Assembly: GCA_017301975.1 (NCBI GenBank)
Contig: JAFLEI010000008.1
Coordinates: 124,001-188,000, forward strand
Source: Verrucomicrobiota bacterium
GTDB taxonomy: Bacteria; Verrucomicrobiota; Verrucomicrobiia; Verrucomicrobiales; Verrucomicrobiaceae
DNA length: 64,000 nt
Direction: 5' to 3'
The position numbers and the translations under genes were made by a program. The notes beneath the pieces are model-generated. The model saw only the letters and a program-made list of their open reading frames with translations. It was not told the DNA's origin and searched no databases. Below are positions 54,197 through 62,847 of this stretch, one piece after another; positions within the stretch are counted from its first letter, which is position 1; each line of letters begins with the position of its first letter.

Positions 54197-54233
54197 AAAA
54201 AAGCCGATGCCTCTTTTTAGAGACACCGGCTTT
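54197..54233 (-). terminator. Rho-independent terminator
   Basis: On the minus strand AAAGCCGGTGTCTC and GAGGCATCGGCTTT form a stem with two weak pairs, followed by six T. It ends the two small membrane genes to the right. Confidence 0.75.
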
Positions 54234-54263
54234 GGATTTGGCGGTTGTGATGATACAGACAGC

Positions 54264-54731
54264 TCACTCGTAATAACCGAGAGGGCGTCTGTGTGGATTC
54301 CTGTTAAGGATGATTTTCCCAAGCGACACTGCCGCCAAGATCAGTCCCAACAACAGCAAAGCTGCCAGTGGGAGCATCACCAGACCGGACATCGTTTGGA
54401 ACAGGAGCGTTAGCCACTGACTGAACTGCATCAGCGTGTAGGTGATGACAGTCCCGACCAGCAGCAAAGGCACGGCCAAAACGACAGCGACCTTGGCATT
54501 AAGCCTGGCCCATTCGCGTAGAAAGCCACTTGGAGAGAGCCAATACTCAATGGCAAGCACGGTATAACGGAACACCTCGGCGGACCTCTCTATGCCCGTG
54601 TTATAGGGCATAGCGGGATCAACGGTTGGCGGCCTGATTTCCTGCGGTTGCCAGTGGCGCTGGATCAAGCGATCAGGCATGGGCTCCGCTGTCGGTGAAC
54701 TATTGAGCGGATTGCTGAGTTCTTGCGTCAT
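54264..54731 (-). CDS. Small two-helix membrane protein
   Basis: The protein has 155 residues from the ATG at 54731; a TTG at 54749 is less likely. The first 75 residues are soluble and Pro-rich. Two membrane segments follow (VAVVLAVPLLLVGTVITYTLM and GLVMLPLAALLLLGLILAAV), then a basic tail RNPHRRPLGYYE. The start lies 32 bases inside the upstream small gene, which suggests coupling. I do not recognise a family. A membrane partner in an element function is possible but not shown. Confidence 0.55.
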   Translation of the reverse strand: MTQELSNPLNSSPTAEPMPDRLIQRHWQPQEIRPPTVDPAMPYNTGIERSAEVFRYTVLAIEYWLSPSGFLREWARLNAKVAVVLAVPLLLVGTVITYTLMQFSQWLTLLFQTMSGLVMLPLAALLLLGLILAAVSLGKIILNRNPHRRPLGYYE

Positions 54732-54948
54732 GGCGTGCTTTTGATCCAATGGCTGTGCCTACGGTAAACAGCAGCAGACAAGCGGCGCCGAGGCTGAAGG
54801 AAGCAAGTTCCCAGTTCTCGGTGGCTTGACGCTGCACAGTGAGTTGCTGTTCGACTTCTCGGAGCTTCTGCTCGTCGTCGTCAAACCAGCCCGCATTCAC
54901 AACTGGCGTGACCAGCAGAATGCAGATGAGGGTGAGGATGGATTTCAT
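54700..54948 (-). CDS. Very small exported or membrane protein
   Basis: The protein has 82 residues: a signal-like helix (MKSILTLICILLVTPVVNAG), then an acidic coiled-coil stretch (DDDEQKLREVEQQLTVQRQ), and a second hydrophobic segment LASFSLGAACLLLFTVGTAIG. It overlaps the next gene by 32 bases and lies between two terminators, so the two small genes are a short transcript. Function unknown. Confidence 0.55.
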   Translation of the reverse strand: MKSILTLICILLVTPVVNAGWFDDDEQKLREVEQQLTVQRQATENWELASFSLGAACLLLFTVGTAIGSKARHDARTQQSAQ

Positions 54949-54961
54949 TTGTTGTGTGATG

Positions 54962-54999
54962 AAAAAGGCCAGCTCCGCCGATGAAGGCAGAAGCTGGCC
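54962..54999 (-). terminator. Rho-independent terminator of the nuclease gene
   Basis: GGCCAGCT and AGCTGGCC form the stem of a larger hairpin, followed on the minus strand by TTTTTC. It starts about 30 bases after the nuclease stop. Confidence 0.75.
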
Positions 55000-55029
55000 G
55001 GATTGTGGGTGTTGGGTTCTGGTTGTGCG

Positions 55030-55842
55030 TTATTGCCTGCGGCACTCGTTGAAGAATTCACAACCGGCACACTGAAGACCAGGTGCAGGGGTAAAGTCCT
55101 CAAACTCGACTCCACGCACGTAGGAGCCGATCAAGTGAAGCAGCTTGTCATGTTGTCGGGGTGTTGCAGGTCCTGCTTCGGTGATGATGATCTTCGGTGT
55201 TTTAAGCCGAACCAAGTGATGCAACTCGATGCCACTTTCCTTTCGGTCCGTGGCTTCTCGGTAAAGCATCGAATACATCGTCGTTTGCAGTTCCGTGGTG
55301 TGCAGCACCATCTCTGGATCAGGAGTTCGGCCCGTGGTTTTAAAGTCCACGATCCTTCCCCCCTGACGAACCAGATCAATGATGCCGACGAGTTTAGGCA
55401 AACCGAATTTGCCAAGATCTCTTTCAACGGAGACCTCGACACCTTCTGGGCGCTCTTCGACAGGGATTGTCGTCTGCTTCAAATAGGCTTCGATGAGGTT
55501 GAGGGCACCGCTTTTAGTTTCCTCCTCCTCACCTTGCCAGTTCACAGCTTCTTCCTTTTCAGCATTGGCCCATGCGTGATCGAACACAGTTTTCACCATG
55601 TCGTCTTGCAGAGGAGCTTTACGCCAGCGGGCCAGATTCCATTGCTGCAAAACAGCATGGATGATGGTCCCGACACGCATTGCCGGAGAGGGCTTCTTCG
55701 GAATGCCAGCCAAGTAACGAAAGTAGAACTTCATTCGACACGACAACCACGTACCCAAACGGGAGGCGGAAATCGTGCTGAGAAGTTCTTCCTTTGTGCG
55801 AGAGCTGCCGTTGATGGGTGCAGCTCTGTGTGTGGCTGTCAT
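55030..55842 (-). CDS. Cas4/AddB-like PD-(D/E)XK nuclease
   Basis: The protein has 270 residues. The nuclease core shows an Asp in VGIIDLV and the Asp-x-Lys pair in IVDFKTTG. Four cysteines fit an iron-sulfur cluster: Cys35 in TWLSCRMKFYFRYL and Cys258, Cys261, Cys267 in CAGCEFFNEC. This is the layout of Cas4 and AddB-type nucleases that cut single-stranded DNA ends. No CRISPR array is in the window, so a recombination or replication role for the element is more likely. Its ATG overlaps the stop of the preceding gene (ATGA). Confidence 0.8.
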   Translation of the reverse strand: MTATHRAAPINGSSRTKEELLSTISASRLGTWLSCRMKFYFRYLAGIPKKPSPAMRVGTIIHAVLQQWNLARWRKAPLQDDMVKTVFDHAWANAEKEEAVNWQGEEEETKSGALNLIEAYLKQTTIPVEERPEGVEVSVERDLGKFGLPKLVGIIDLVRQGGRIVDFKTTGRTPDPEMVLHTTELQTTMYSMLYREATDRKESGIELHHLVRLKTPKIIITEAGPATPRQHDKLLHLIGSYVRGVEFEDFTPAPGLQCAGCEFFNECRRQ

Positions 55843-56393
55843 GCTGTGGTTCCTCCTGTGTAGGGTTTGGTCACAGCACGAGTTTGTGTAGCGATGGCGG
55901 CGAGGTTTGGTCGATGGTTGCCATTGCGTTGCTTGTCGCCATATCGCACAAAGAGTTCGTCGATGAGGCCGCTGGCTTGGAGACGATCAAGAGCACGAAC
56001 ACCGCAGCCGAACATGTCTTGAGCGACCTGTTCAACTTCGGCTTTATCCAGGCTCTTTTCTCGCACGATCTTTTCGATGAGTTCTCGCTGCTTCTCACTG
56101 CAACGCCAGGCACTGTTGCCATTGGCCCGATGATGACCATTGACCCTGTGTCCGTTTGTTCCGTGATGGACAGCACCGTTGTTGGCCATGGTTCCGTTGA
56201 CGACATCGGGCAAATACCCAATGCGTTGAATGGATTCATCCACCGATTCCTGCAACAGGCTGTAGAGCCTGCTGCTTTCCTGTTCGACCTGTGAGAGATC
56301 GGACAATTCGGTGCGGATGGACACCGAGTATTGATGAGAGCTGAACCCTGGGAGGCCTAGCTTTTTGGCATAGTTTGCTTCGAGCACGATCAT
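55839..56393 (-). CDS. Protein with recombination-type C-terminal helical motif
   Basis: The protein has 184 residues from the ATG at 56393 (an ATG ten codons upstream is possible). It starts MIVLEANYAKKLGLPGFSSH, has a low-complexity Asn/Gly/His stretch in the middle, and then SEKQRELIEKIVREKSL to DRLQASGLIDEL. That second pattern (SEKQ...ASxLIxxL) recurs at the C-terminus of phage single-strand binding and annealing proteins and other DNA-metabolism proteins. The coupled nuclease gene next to it fits a recombination pair. This is inference, as the first half has no family I can name. Confidence 0.6.
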   Translation of the reverse strand: MIVLEANYAKKLGLPGFSSHQYSVSIRTELSDLSQVEQESSRLYSLLQESVDESIQRIGYLPDVVNGTMANNGAVHHGTNGHRVNGHHRANGNSAWRCSEKQRELIEKIVREKSLDKAEVEQVAQDMFGCGVRALDRLQASGLIDELFVRYGDKQRNGNHRPNLAAIATQTRAVTKPYTGGTTA

Positions 56394-56423
56394 GGTTTTG
56401 ATGTGTTTCTGAGGTTTGAGCAC

Positions 56424-56448
56424 AAAAAAACCGACCAGTGATGGTCGG
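56424..56448 (-). terminator. Rho-independent terminator
   Basis: CCGACCA and TGGTCGG form a perfect stem with loop of 4 and are followed on the minus strand by seven T. It ends the upstream coiled-coil membrane gene. Confidence 0.85.
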
Positions 56449-56550
56449 CTCGTTCGTGTCGTTGTGATGTGTTGGTCACTCAGGTCTAGCCCTGGGAGAT
56501 CATGATATTATCTCGCGAATGGGGCTCGAATTTAGGAGGGGGTATGCTCT

Positions 56551-57543
56551 CTAGCGTTTGGATTTCCAAAACCACGGCAGCGAAGCGGCGAGAACAAGAA
56601 GAGCACTTGTCCCGCAGAGGGTAACGGGAATCTCAGTTGTTATAAAGACGAGGCCGTTAGATGCAATTTTTTTTGAAACCTCTCCAAAGGAATTAAACAA
56701 CGACGTAAGCACGCACAAAAAGAGACCGGTGATGAACAATGCTCCGAATCTCGCCTGCGTCGAGAAAAGTATCGAAACGAGAGCAGCAGCGATGATCACC
56801 AGCGAAAACCCCGGGTTTTCATAGATGTGTAAGGCGATTCTTACCCCATCAGGATGTTTGAAATGTCCAAGCGGCACGACGACCGTCGCTAACAGAATCA
56901 CCCCACCGACAACCCCCGTTATCATCCTCGGTACCGACGGCTTTGCAGATCGGTCGGGTGCTCGGCGTTGGAAGAGTGCTTTAAAAGCTGCGGCAAATGA
57001 AGAGCCGTCGATGTTCGTCATCTGCGTCCGCATCTCCTCGACGCTCGCTTCGATTTCTCGGACAAGACGGAGTTCTTGTGATGGGAGGGCTGCGTCGCCA
57101 GATGCTGCTGCCACCTTGCCAACTTCAGCCATCATGCCGCCGAGTTTTAGTGTGAGTGCCTCGGCAGTCATTTTGCTGGCTTGATCCTCAGCAACAGCCC
57201 GGAGCTTGTTCATAGCGGTTGCTCCATCCTCTGCATGAACTCCTTTCTTCTTCTCGCAGATTCGCTGTTCCAGAGCTTCGATTTCCAGATAATGCGTGCC
57301 GAGTCTATCCTGGTTCAGTTTCAGCTCATAGCACCTTCGCCCTAGATCAGCAAAAGCCTGTCGGAGATCTATGCGGCTCAATTTCTCGGTTTTGGTTTTC
57401 AGCGAGAGGAGCTGGGAATTCCGCTTGGTCACCTGCCAGACGGCTTTGCACAAGTTCAACAGCCTTGTGCCGAAGCCTGGCACCTGCTGCTCTCCGGCCA
57501 TTGCGGAGACCTCTGATGGTGGTTCAACGGCAGTCTGGTCCAT
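56551..57543 (-). CDS. Coiled-coil and four-helix membrane protein, unknown
   Basis: The protein has 330 residues. Residues about 30-180 are helical and likely coiled-coil (AFADLGRRCYELKLNQDRLG, IEALEQRICEKKKGV). Four membrane helices follow near the C-terminus: ITGVVGGVILLATVVVP, FSLVIIAAALVSILFS, ALFITGLFLCVLTSLF and ALLVLAASLPWF. I do not recognise a family. It is divergent from the XRE gene with a palindrome in the shared 103-base gap, which suggests common control. Confidence 0.6.
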   Translation of the reverse strand: MDQTAVEPPSEVSAMAGEQQVPGFGTRLLNLCKAVWQVTKRNSQLLSLKTKTEKLSRIDLRQAFADLGRRCYELKLNQDRLGTHYLEIEALEQRICEKKKGVHAEDGATAMNKLRAVAEDQASKMTAEALTLKLGGMMAEVGKVAAASGDAALPSQELRLVREIEASVEEMRTQMTNIDGSSFAAAFKALFQRRAPDRSAKPSVPRMITGVVGGVILLATVVVPLGHFKHPDGVRIALHIYENPGFSLVIIAAALVSILFSTQARFGALFITGLFLCVLTSLFNSFGEVSKKIASNGLVFITTEIPVTLCGTSALLVLAASLPWFWKSKR

Positions 57544-57606
57544 GTCAGGTGTGATTTGTTAGGGGGAAAGCTAAACCTAAACCAAAGACAATGCTAGTTT
57601 AGATGG

Positions 57607-57622
57607 TGAGGATTTATCCTCA
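57607..57622. promoter_or_regulatory. Candidate operator palindrome between divergent genes
   Basis: TGAGGAT-TT-ATCCTCA is a perfect 7+7 palindrome. It is 25 bases before the XRE gene start and 64 bases before the start of the opposite gene, a usual position for an operator of the adjacent HTH protein. Confidence 0.5.
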
Positions 57623-57646
57623 TCCCCGGCCTTCATTTTGTCAATC

Positions 57647-57937
57647 ATGGTTGGCGCAGTGTCCAAAGACGCCGCCAACGACATCAATGCCGAACTGAGC
57701 AAACGTCTTGCTCAGGAAAGGGAGGGACGTGGAATCTCCAAAAAGACCTTGGCGGGCATGGCTGACATCGACCGTTCCACGGTGAAATTCATTGAAACAC
57801 CAGGCGAAAACCCCACAATTCTGAACCTGATTCGCTATGGGCTGGCTCTGAAATTGGACATCGGGGCAATCCTTTCGGAGTGCTTGGCTCCGCATCTTGA
57901 TGTAGAGAAGCCCAAGCTCAAGCCAAAGAAAAAGTGA
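57647..57937 (+). CDS. XRE-family helix-turn-helix regulator
   Basis: The protein has 96 residues from the ATG at 57647. A Cro/C1-type HTH is visible: LSKRLAQEREGRGISKKTLAGMADIDRSTVKFIE, in which KKTLAGMADIDRSTVKFIE is the DNA-reading part. The C-terminus is a Lys-rich tail. It lies directly before the restriction-modification genes on the same strand, as controller-type proteins of such systems often do, and could control both sides. Confidence 0.8.
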   Translation: MVGAVSKDAANDINAELSKRLAQEREGRGISKKTLAGMADIDRSTVKFIETPGENPTILNLIRYGLALKLDIGAILSECLAPHLDVEKPKLKPKKK

Positions 57938-58122
57938 GGCGAAACGTCGTTTTTAAAAAAAAGTCTTTTACGCAGTTTTGATCAAAGCGAGCGCGAACGG
58001 AGGACCAATGATTGCCGTAAAGATCAAGTTGGGGAGGTGGCGCGAAGACGATCTTTCTGTTCGGTCATACGTATTCACGACTAAAGCTTGAGCCGCTGAC
58101 GAAGATGCGTTTAGGATGAGAG

Positions 58123-59742
58123 ATGCCCACGCTCAACTGGATCGGCAAGGAAGCCGTCATCAACCATCATCACGATGTCAAGTTTCGTCTGCTTAAGGAC
58201 GTGGCGGAGCATGGCTCTGGGGAGCCAGGCACGGGGAATCTCATCGTGGAGGGAGACAATCTGGAGGCGCTCAAGGCCCTGCTGCCCTACTACGCCGGTC
58301 AGGTGAAGTGCATTTACATCGACCCGCCTTACAACACCGGGAACGAGGGCTGGGTGTATAACGACAATGTGAAGAGCCCGCTCATCACCGAGTGGCTCGG
58401 CAAGGTTGTGGGCAAGGAAGGTGAAACCCTGGACCGCCACGACCGCTGGCTCTGCATGATGTATCCTCGTCTGGCACTGCTGCGGGAGTTTTTGCGGGAG
58501 GACGGGAGCATCTTCATCAGCCTTGATGACAATGAAATTCAGGCGCTACGGTATGTGATGGATGAGATTTTCGGAGCACAAAATTTCATCACTACAGTGC
58601 TGTGGCAGAAGGTTTACTCGCCGAAGAACTCAGCCCGACATTTCTCGGAGGACCATGATTACATCGTGGTTTATGCCAAGCACGCGGAGACATGGATGCC
58701 AAACTTGGTCGCCCGAAGCGATGAACAGGACGCCGCATATAAGAATCGTGACAATGATCCTCGTGGACTATGGAAGACGAGTGATTTGTCTGCGCGTAAC
58801 CCATACAACGATGGTCTGTATGAGGTAACTTGTCCTTCTGGTCGTGTGATTCCAGGTCCACCCACGGGACGCTACTGGACAATCTCAAAGTCTAAGTTTG
58901 AAGCTCTCGACCGAGACAAACGGATTTGGTGGGGCAAGGACGGAAGTGCCATCCCCCAGTTCAAACGTTTCTTGACCGACGTGAAGCAAGGCGTTGTCCC
59001 TCAAACAATGTGGTTTTATCAAGACGTTGGACACACGCAAGACGCGAAGAAGGAGCTGGTTGAAGTGATGAATTTTGCGGATTCTGAATCTGTCTTCATC
59101 ACCCCGAAGCCCACCCGCCTGATCGAGCGCATCCTACAAATCGCCACGAACCCCGGCGATCTCGTGCTCGACAGCTTTGCTGGCTCTGGCACCACGGGTC
59201 ATGCCGTGCTGAAGATGAATGCAGCGAACCCAGAGGCAGAGGCGCGCCGCTTCATCCTCGTGGAGATGGAGCCCACCATCGCGAAGACCATCACCGCCGA
59301 GCGCGTGAAGCGCGTGGCCGAAGGCTACGGTAATGCGAAGGGCGAGGCCGTGCCGGGATTGGGCGGTGGCTTTCGTTACTGCCAGCTTGGAGAGCCGTTG
59401 TTTGATGAAGCGGGGCAAATCCGCTCGACAGTGAAGTTTGGAGAGCTGGCACGGCATGTGTGGTTCACAGAAACGGGTGAGCCGCTGCCGCGTGAGCGTG
59501 TGATGAATACGCCGCTGCTGGGCGTTCATCGTGGCATGGCGATTTACCTGCTCTACAACGGCATCCTCGGCGACCGGAGTAAGCAGGGCGGCAATGTGCT
59601 GACCCGTGCCGTGCTGGCTGAGCTGCCCGCCTTTGACGGGCCAAAGGTAATTTATGCCGAAGCCTGCCTGCTTGGGCCGGATCGGTTGAGCGCCTATCAA
59701 ATCACGGTGCGCCAGACACCGAAGCAAATCCGCACCGCCTAA
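58123..59742 (+). CDS. Type III restriction-modification methyltransferase (Mod)
   Basis: The protein has 539 residues. Methyltransferase motif IV is DPPYNTG at about 68-74, and motif I is FAGSGTTGHA near residue 355, so the order is the beta class of amino-methyltransferases. EGDNLEALKALLP precedes motif IV, as in Mod proteins. The middle part (about 160-320) is the target recognition region. AGGATGAGAG precedes the ATG. The Res gene follows after nine bases, so both are one transcript. The modified base is likely adenine, by analogy. Confidence 0.9.
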   Translation: MPTLNWIGKEAVINHHHDVKFRLLKDVAEHGSGEPGTGNLIVEGDNLEALKALLPYYAGQVKCIYIDPPYNTGNEGWVYNDNVKSPLITEWLGKVVGKEGETLDRHDRWLCMMYPRLALLREFLREDGSIFISLDDNEIQALRYVMDEIFGAQNFITTVLWQKVYSPKNSARHFSEDHDYIVVYAKHAETWMPNLVARSDEQDAAYKNRDNDPRGLWKTSDLSARNPYNDGLYEVTCPSGRVIPGPPTGRYWTISKSKFEALDRDKRIWWGKDGSAIPQFKRFLTDVKQGVVPQTMWFYQDVGHTQDAKKELVEVMNFADSESVFITPKPTRLIERILQIATNPGDLVLDSFAGSGTTGHAVLKMNAANPEAEARRFILVEMEPTIAKTITAERVKRVAEGYGNAKGEAVPGLGGGFRYCQLGEPLFDEAGQIRSTVKFGELARHVWFTETGEPLPRERVMNTPLLGVHRGMAIYLLYNGILGDRSKQGGNVLTRAVLAELPAFDGPKVIYAEACLLGPDRLSAYQITVRQTPKQIRTA

Positions 59743-59751
59743 CTCACTGCT

Positions 59752-62481
59752 ATGACTCCCGAAAAAGATTACCAGCAACGCAGCCTGAAAACACTGGCGG
59801 ACTTCCTTCGCCGCTGCTCCAAGCCGTTGCCCGTGAGCACGGCTTTCTTTGAAGCGCAGGGAGCCAACAGCATCACGCCCAGCGGTTACATTCCGGTGGT
59901 GGCAGCGGGCCTGAGCACGGAGATGCCGTATGTATGTCTGCGCGTTCCCACGGGGGGCGGCAAAACAGTGATGGCGGCGTATGCGGTGGGCATCGTGAAA
60001 GACGAGTTGCTCCATGCGGACCGGGCCATAGCTCTGTGGTTAGTCCCCAACATCACCATCTTGAACCAGACGGTGGATGCGCTGCGCGACAAACGCCACT
60101 TTTACCGTCGTGCGCTGGATGCCTCCTGTGGCGGTCCAGTGGAGGTGATGCGAATCGACGAGGCGCTGAATCTCTCCCGCGCGACGGCGGATGGTGCCAC
60201 GGTGGTGATTGTCTCCACCATTCAGGCCTTCCGTGTGGAAGACCCCACGGGTCGGAAGGTCTATGAACAGAACAGTGTCTTTGCCGAGCATCTGCTGAAT
60301 GTGCCTGCTGACCGTGTGGCAGATTTGTTCCCCGGTGCGGATGACAAGCCGAAGCCATCGCTGGTCAACGCGCTACGTCTGCGCAGGCCCATCGTGATCG
60401 TGGATGAGGCGCACAACGCCCGTACGCCACTTTCATACACGGCGCTTGGGGCGCTGAAACCGAGCTGCGTGATCGAGTTCACGGCGACCCCCTCAACGGG
60501 TGGCACGGTGATCGTGGAGAAGGAAAAGGTGGCAAATCCACCCTCCAACGTGCTGCACCGTGTCTCAGCCGCCGAACTGAAAGCGGCGAACATGGTGAAG
60601 CTGCCGCTGCGAGTGAGCACGCGGCATCCGAGTCAGAAGGAACAACTCTTGTCCGATGCGCTGACTTTGCGCAGTGACCTGGAACGGCTGGCGGCTGCGG
60701 AATCCCAAGAGACGGGTGAATACCTGCGGCCCATTCTTTTGATCCAAGCGGAGCGTGTGGATGCCTGCGAGCCTCTGCGCGAGCGGTTGGTGGCGGAATA
60801 CGGCATTGAACGGGACCACATCAAGATTTCCACAGGCAGCAAAGAAGAACTGGAAGACATCGCGAACATCATCAACACCGCGAAGTGTCAGGTGCGGCAT
60901 ATCATCACGGTGCAGAAGCTCAGGGAGGGCTGGGACTGTCCCTTTGCCTATGTGCTGTGCAGTCTTCAAGAGACACGTAGTGCCACGGCCATCGAGCAGA
61001 TCGTGGGGCGTGTGCTGCGGTTGCCAAATCAGAAGCTCAAGCAGCATCCTGATTTGAATTGCGCGTATGTCTTCTCGCTGTCGCCGGAGATTCAAACGGT
61101 GCTGGCCGAACTGCAAAACGCGCTGGAGAATAATGGCTTCACCAAGGCAGAGGCAGAGCGCATCATCATTCCGAATCAGCAAGGCACGCTGCCGATTGGG
61201 TCGCAGCCGAAGACGGTGACGCTGACTCCGACGACTCAGCTCGATGTGGCGGCGGTGAAAGCGCAGCCTGCCGTGCTGGCTGGCAAGGTGAAGGTGGACG
61301 AGAACACCGGGGCGCTGACGATCTACGTGCCACTGAGCAAAGATGAAGGCGAGCAACTGACCGCCTGCGGAACGACTGCGGAGGCGAAGCAGGCCATCGA
61401 GCAAGCGGTGACACAGGTGCGGGAAGCGGAGAAGGCTTTTGGTGGCTCGGGAGCCACCCGCATGCCCTCTCCCTACGAGCAGCAAATGGATTTCGTCGTG
61501 CCGCTGCTGAGCGTGTGGGAGGAAAACCGGTGGTTTGAGTTCGAGAGCACGTTATTGCTCGAATGCCCGTGGAAACTCAGTGCCAAGGATGCCTCGCTGG
61601 ACCCTACCTATGACCCGACGAAGCGTCCCGCTGGCAAAGCCGGCAGGGTGGATGTGAACGAGAAGGGTGCTGTCGAGACCTCGACCGTCCAGGAGGCCGA
61701 GGCTGAAGACTTTGTGGGAACGCTCCACCAGCAGGTGCTGCAACTCTCCGGCACTGGGGACTGGACGATGGAGGCATTGATCGGCTGGCTCGACAGCCAC
61801 CTCGATCACTCAGACATCACCAGCGCGGAAAGCGCCTCCTTCCTGCGCAAGGTCATCCAAGGTTTGATAGCCAGATTTGACATCACCGATGTCTCGACGC
61901 TAGCCCTCGACCGGTTCCGCCTGCGGGATGAGATCGAGGCCCGCATCAATCAGCATCGCGACACCGAGCGCAAAGAGGCCTTCAAGCAATGGCTACTGCC
62001 CACTTCCGACCTAGCGGTGACTGATGAGCACGTGCTCAACTTCAAGACCATTAGTTACGAACCCAGCTGGCTGTATGAAGGCGGACACCAGTTCAAGAAG
62101 CACTACTTCGGCTCCAAGCCCGGCGAATTGCGTGAAAAGCGAGCCGATGGCAAGCTGACCGAGGAGTTCAACTGCGCTTGCTACATCGACAACATGCCGG
62201 AGGTGAAATTCTGGATGCGCAATCTGTCACAGAAGAAGCATTCATCGTTCAAACTGCAAACCTCCACTGGGTGGTTTTATCCTGATTTCGTGTGCATGCT
62301 CAATGATGGCCGTGTGTTGGTGATCGAGTATAAGGGTGAGCATCTTATCGGCGAGTCCGGTGAGAAGGCTGCTGTTGGTGCTGTGTGGGCCTCACGCAGC
62401 GGCGGCAAATGTTTGTTCGTCATGCCCAGCAGTGAGAAGTTTGAAGAGATCACGAAAGTCGCCTCCACGTCGGCAGCCTAA
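59752..62481 (+). CDS. Type III restriction enzyme Res subunit
   Basis: The protein has 909 residues. The superfamily 2 helicase part shows Walker A in PTGGGKTVMAAY at about 65, motif II in VDEAHNA, motif III in FTATP and a motif VI-like IEQIVGRVLRLP. The nuclease motif lies near the C-terminus: PDFVCMLNDGRVLVIEYKG, that is PD...ExK. Together with Mod it would cut unmethylated DNA after ATP-driven movement. No frameshift or stop is seen, so the system looks intact. Confidence 0.9.
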   Translation: MTPEKDYQQRSLKTLADFLRRCSKPLPVSTAFFEAQGANSITPSGYIPVVAAGLSTEMPYVCLRVPTGGGKTVMAAYAVGIVKDELLHADRAIALWLVPNITILNQTVDALRDKRHFYRRALDASCGGPVEVMRIDEALNLSRATADGATVVIVSTIQAFRVEDPTGRKVYEQNSVFAEHLLNVPADRVADLFPGADDKPKPSLVNALRLRRPIVIVDEAHNARTPLSYTALGALKPSCVIEFTATPSTGGTVIVEKEKVANPPSNVLHRVSAAELKAANMVKLPLRVSTRHPSQKEQLLSDALTLRSDLERLAAAESQETGEYLRPILLIQAERVDACEPLRERLVAEYGIERDHIKISTGSKEELEDIANIINTAKCQVRHIITVQKLREGWDCPFAYVLCSLQETRSATAIEQIVGRVLRLPNQKLKQHPDLNCAYVFSLSPEIQTVLAELQNALENNGFTKAEAERIIIPNQQGTLPIGSQPKTVTLTPTTQLDVAAVKAQPAVLAGKVKVDENTGALTIYVPLSKDEGEQLTACGTTAEAKQAIEQAVTQVREAEKAFGGSGATRMPSPYEQQMDFVVPLLSVWEENRWFEFESTLLLECPWKLSAKDASLDPTYDPTKRPAGKAGRVDVNEKGAVETSTVQEAEAEDFVGTLHQQVLQLSGTGDWTMEALIGWLDSHLDHSDITSAESASFLRKVIQGLIARFDITDVSTLALDRFRLRDEIEARINQHRDTERKEAFKQWLLPTSDLAVTDEHVLNFKTISYEPSWLYEGGHQFKKHYFGSKPGELREKRADGKLTEEFNCACYIDNMPEVKFWMRNLSQKKHSSFKLQTSTGWFYPDFVCMLNDGRVLVIEYKGEHLIGESGEKAAVGAVWASRSGGKCLFVMPSSEKFEEITKVASTSAA

Positions 62482-62487
62482 TTACAA

Positions 62488-62802
62488 ATGTCCCAAAACC
62501 AGAAATCTGAAGTCGCTCAGTTGTTTTCCGAACATGGGGTTGTTCTCGTGCATTGTTCGGGAGATGTTAAGGGTGTTGGCACTCAAGCAACGAATGCCTA
62601 CATGCCAATCGACAGATTGGTTCACGCATCATCTGGGCGTTTTGATGTGTCATGCTCCACCATAAAGCAGGGCGATAGGCTTGACGTGCTTGACAGGAAC
62701 CAGAAGAATTATTATGGCCCTTTGGGTTTGATCATTGATCCAATTAGTTTTGACAACATAAGCCTCGCGTATCCAAAGTATCCGTCAAACCTAGCCCCAT
62801 AG
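62488..62802 (+). CDS. Small protein downstream of the type III system, unknown
   Basis: The protein has 104 residues (MSQNQKSEVAQLFSEHGV to YPKYPSNLAP). It starts six bases after the Res stop, so it is probably the third gene of the operon. Cysteines occur in VHCSGD and VSCST. It is AT-richer than its neighbours. I know no family. It could be an accessory protein of the restriction system or a remnant; the IS66 element lies directly after it. Confidence 0.55.
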   Translation: MSQNQKSEVAQLFSEHGVVLVHCSGDVKGVGTQATNAYMPIDRLVHASSGRFDVSCSTIKQGDRLDVLDRNQKNYYGPLGLIIDPISFDNISLAYPKYPSNLAP

Positions 62803-62847
62803 GCCTGTCGTAGTCTGCAAGTGTCGTAGGCATAAGCTACGGCTTTT

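Noticed and set aside
55030..55842. CRISPR-associated Cas4 function for the nuclease
   Set aside because: The fold fits, but no array or other cas gene was found; similar nucleases occur in many elements.
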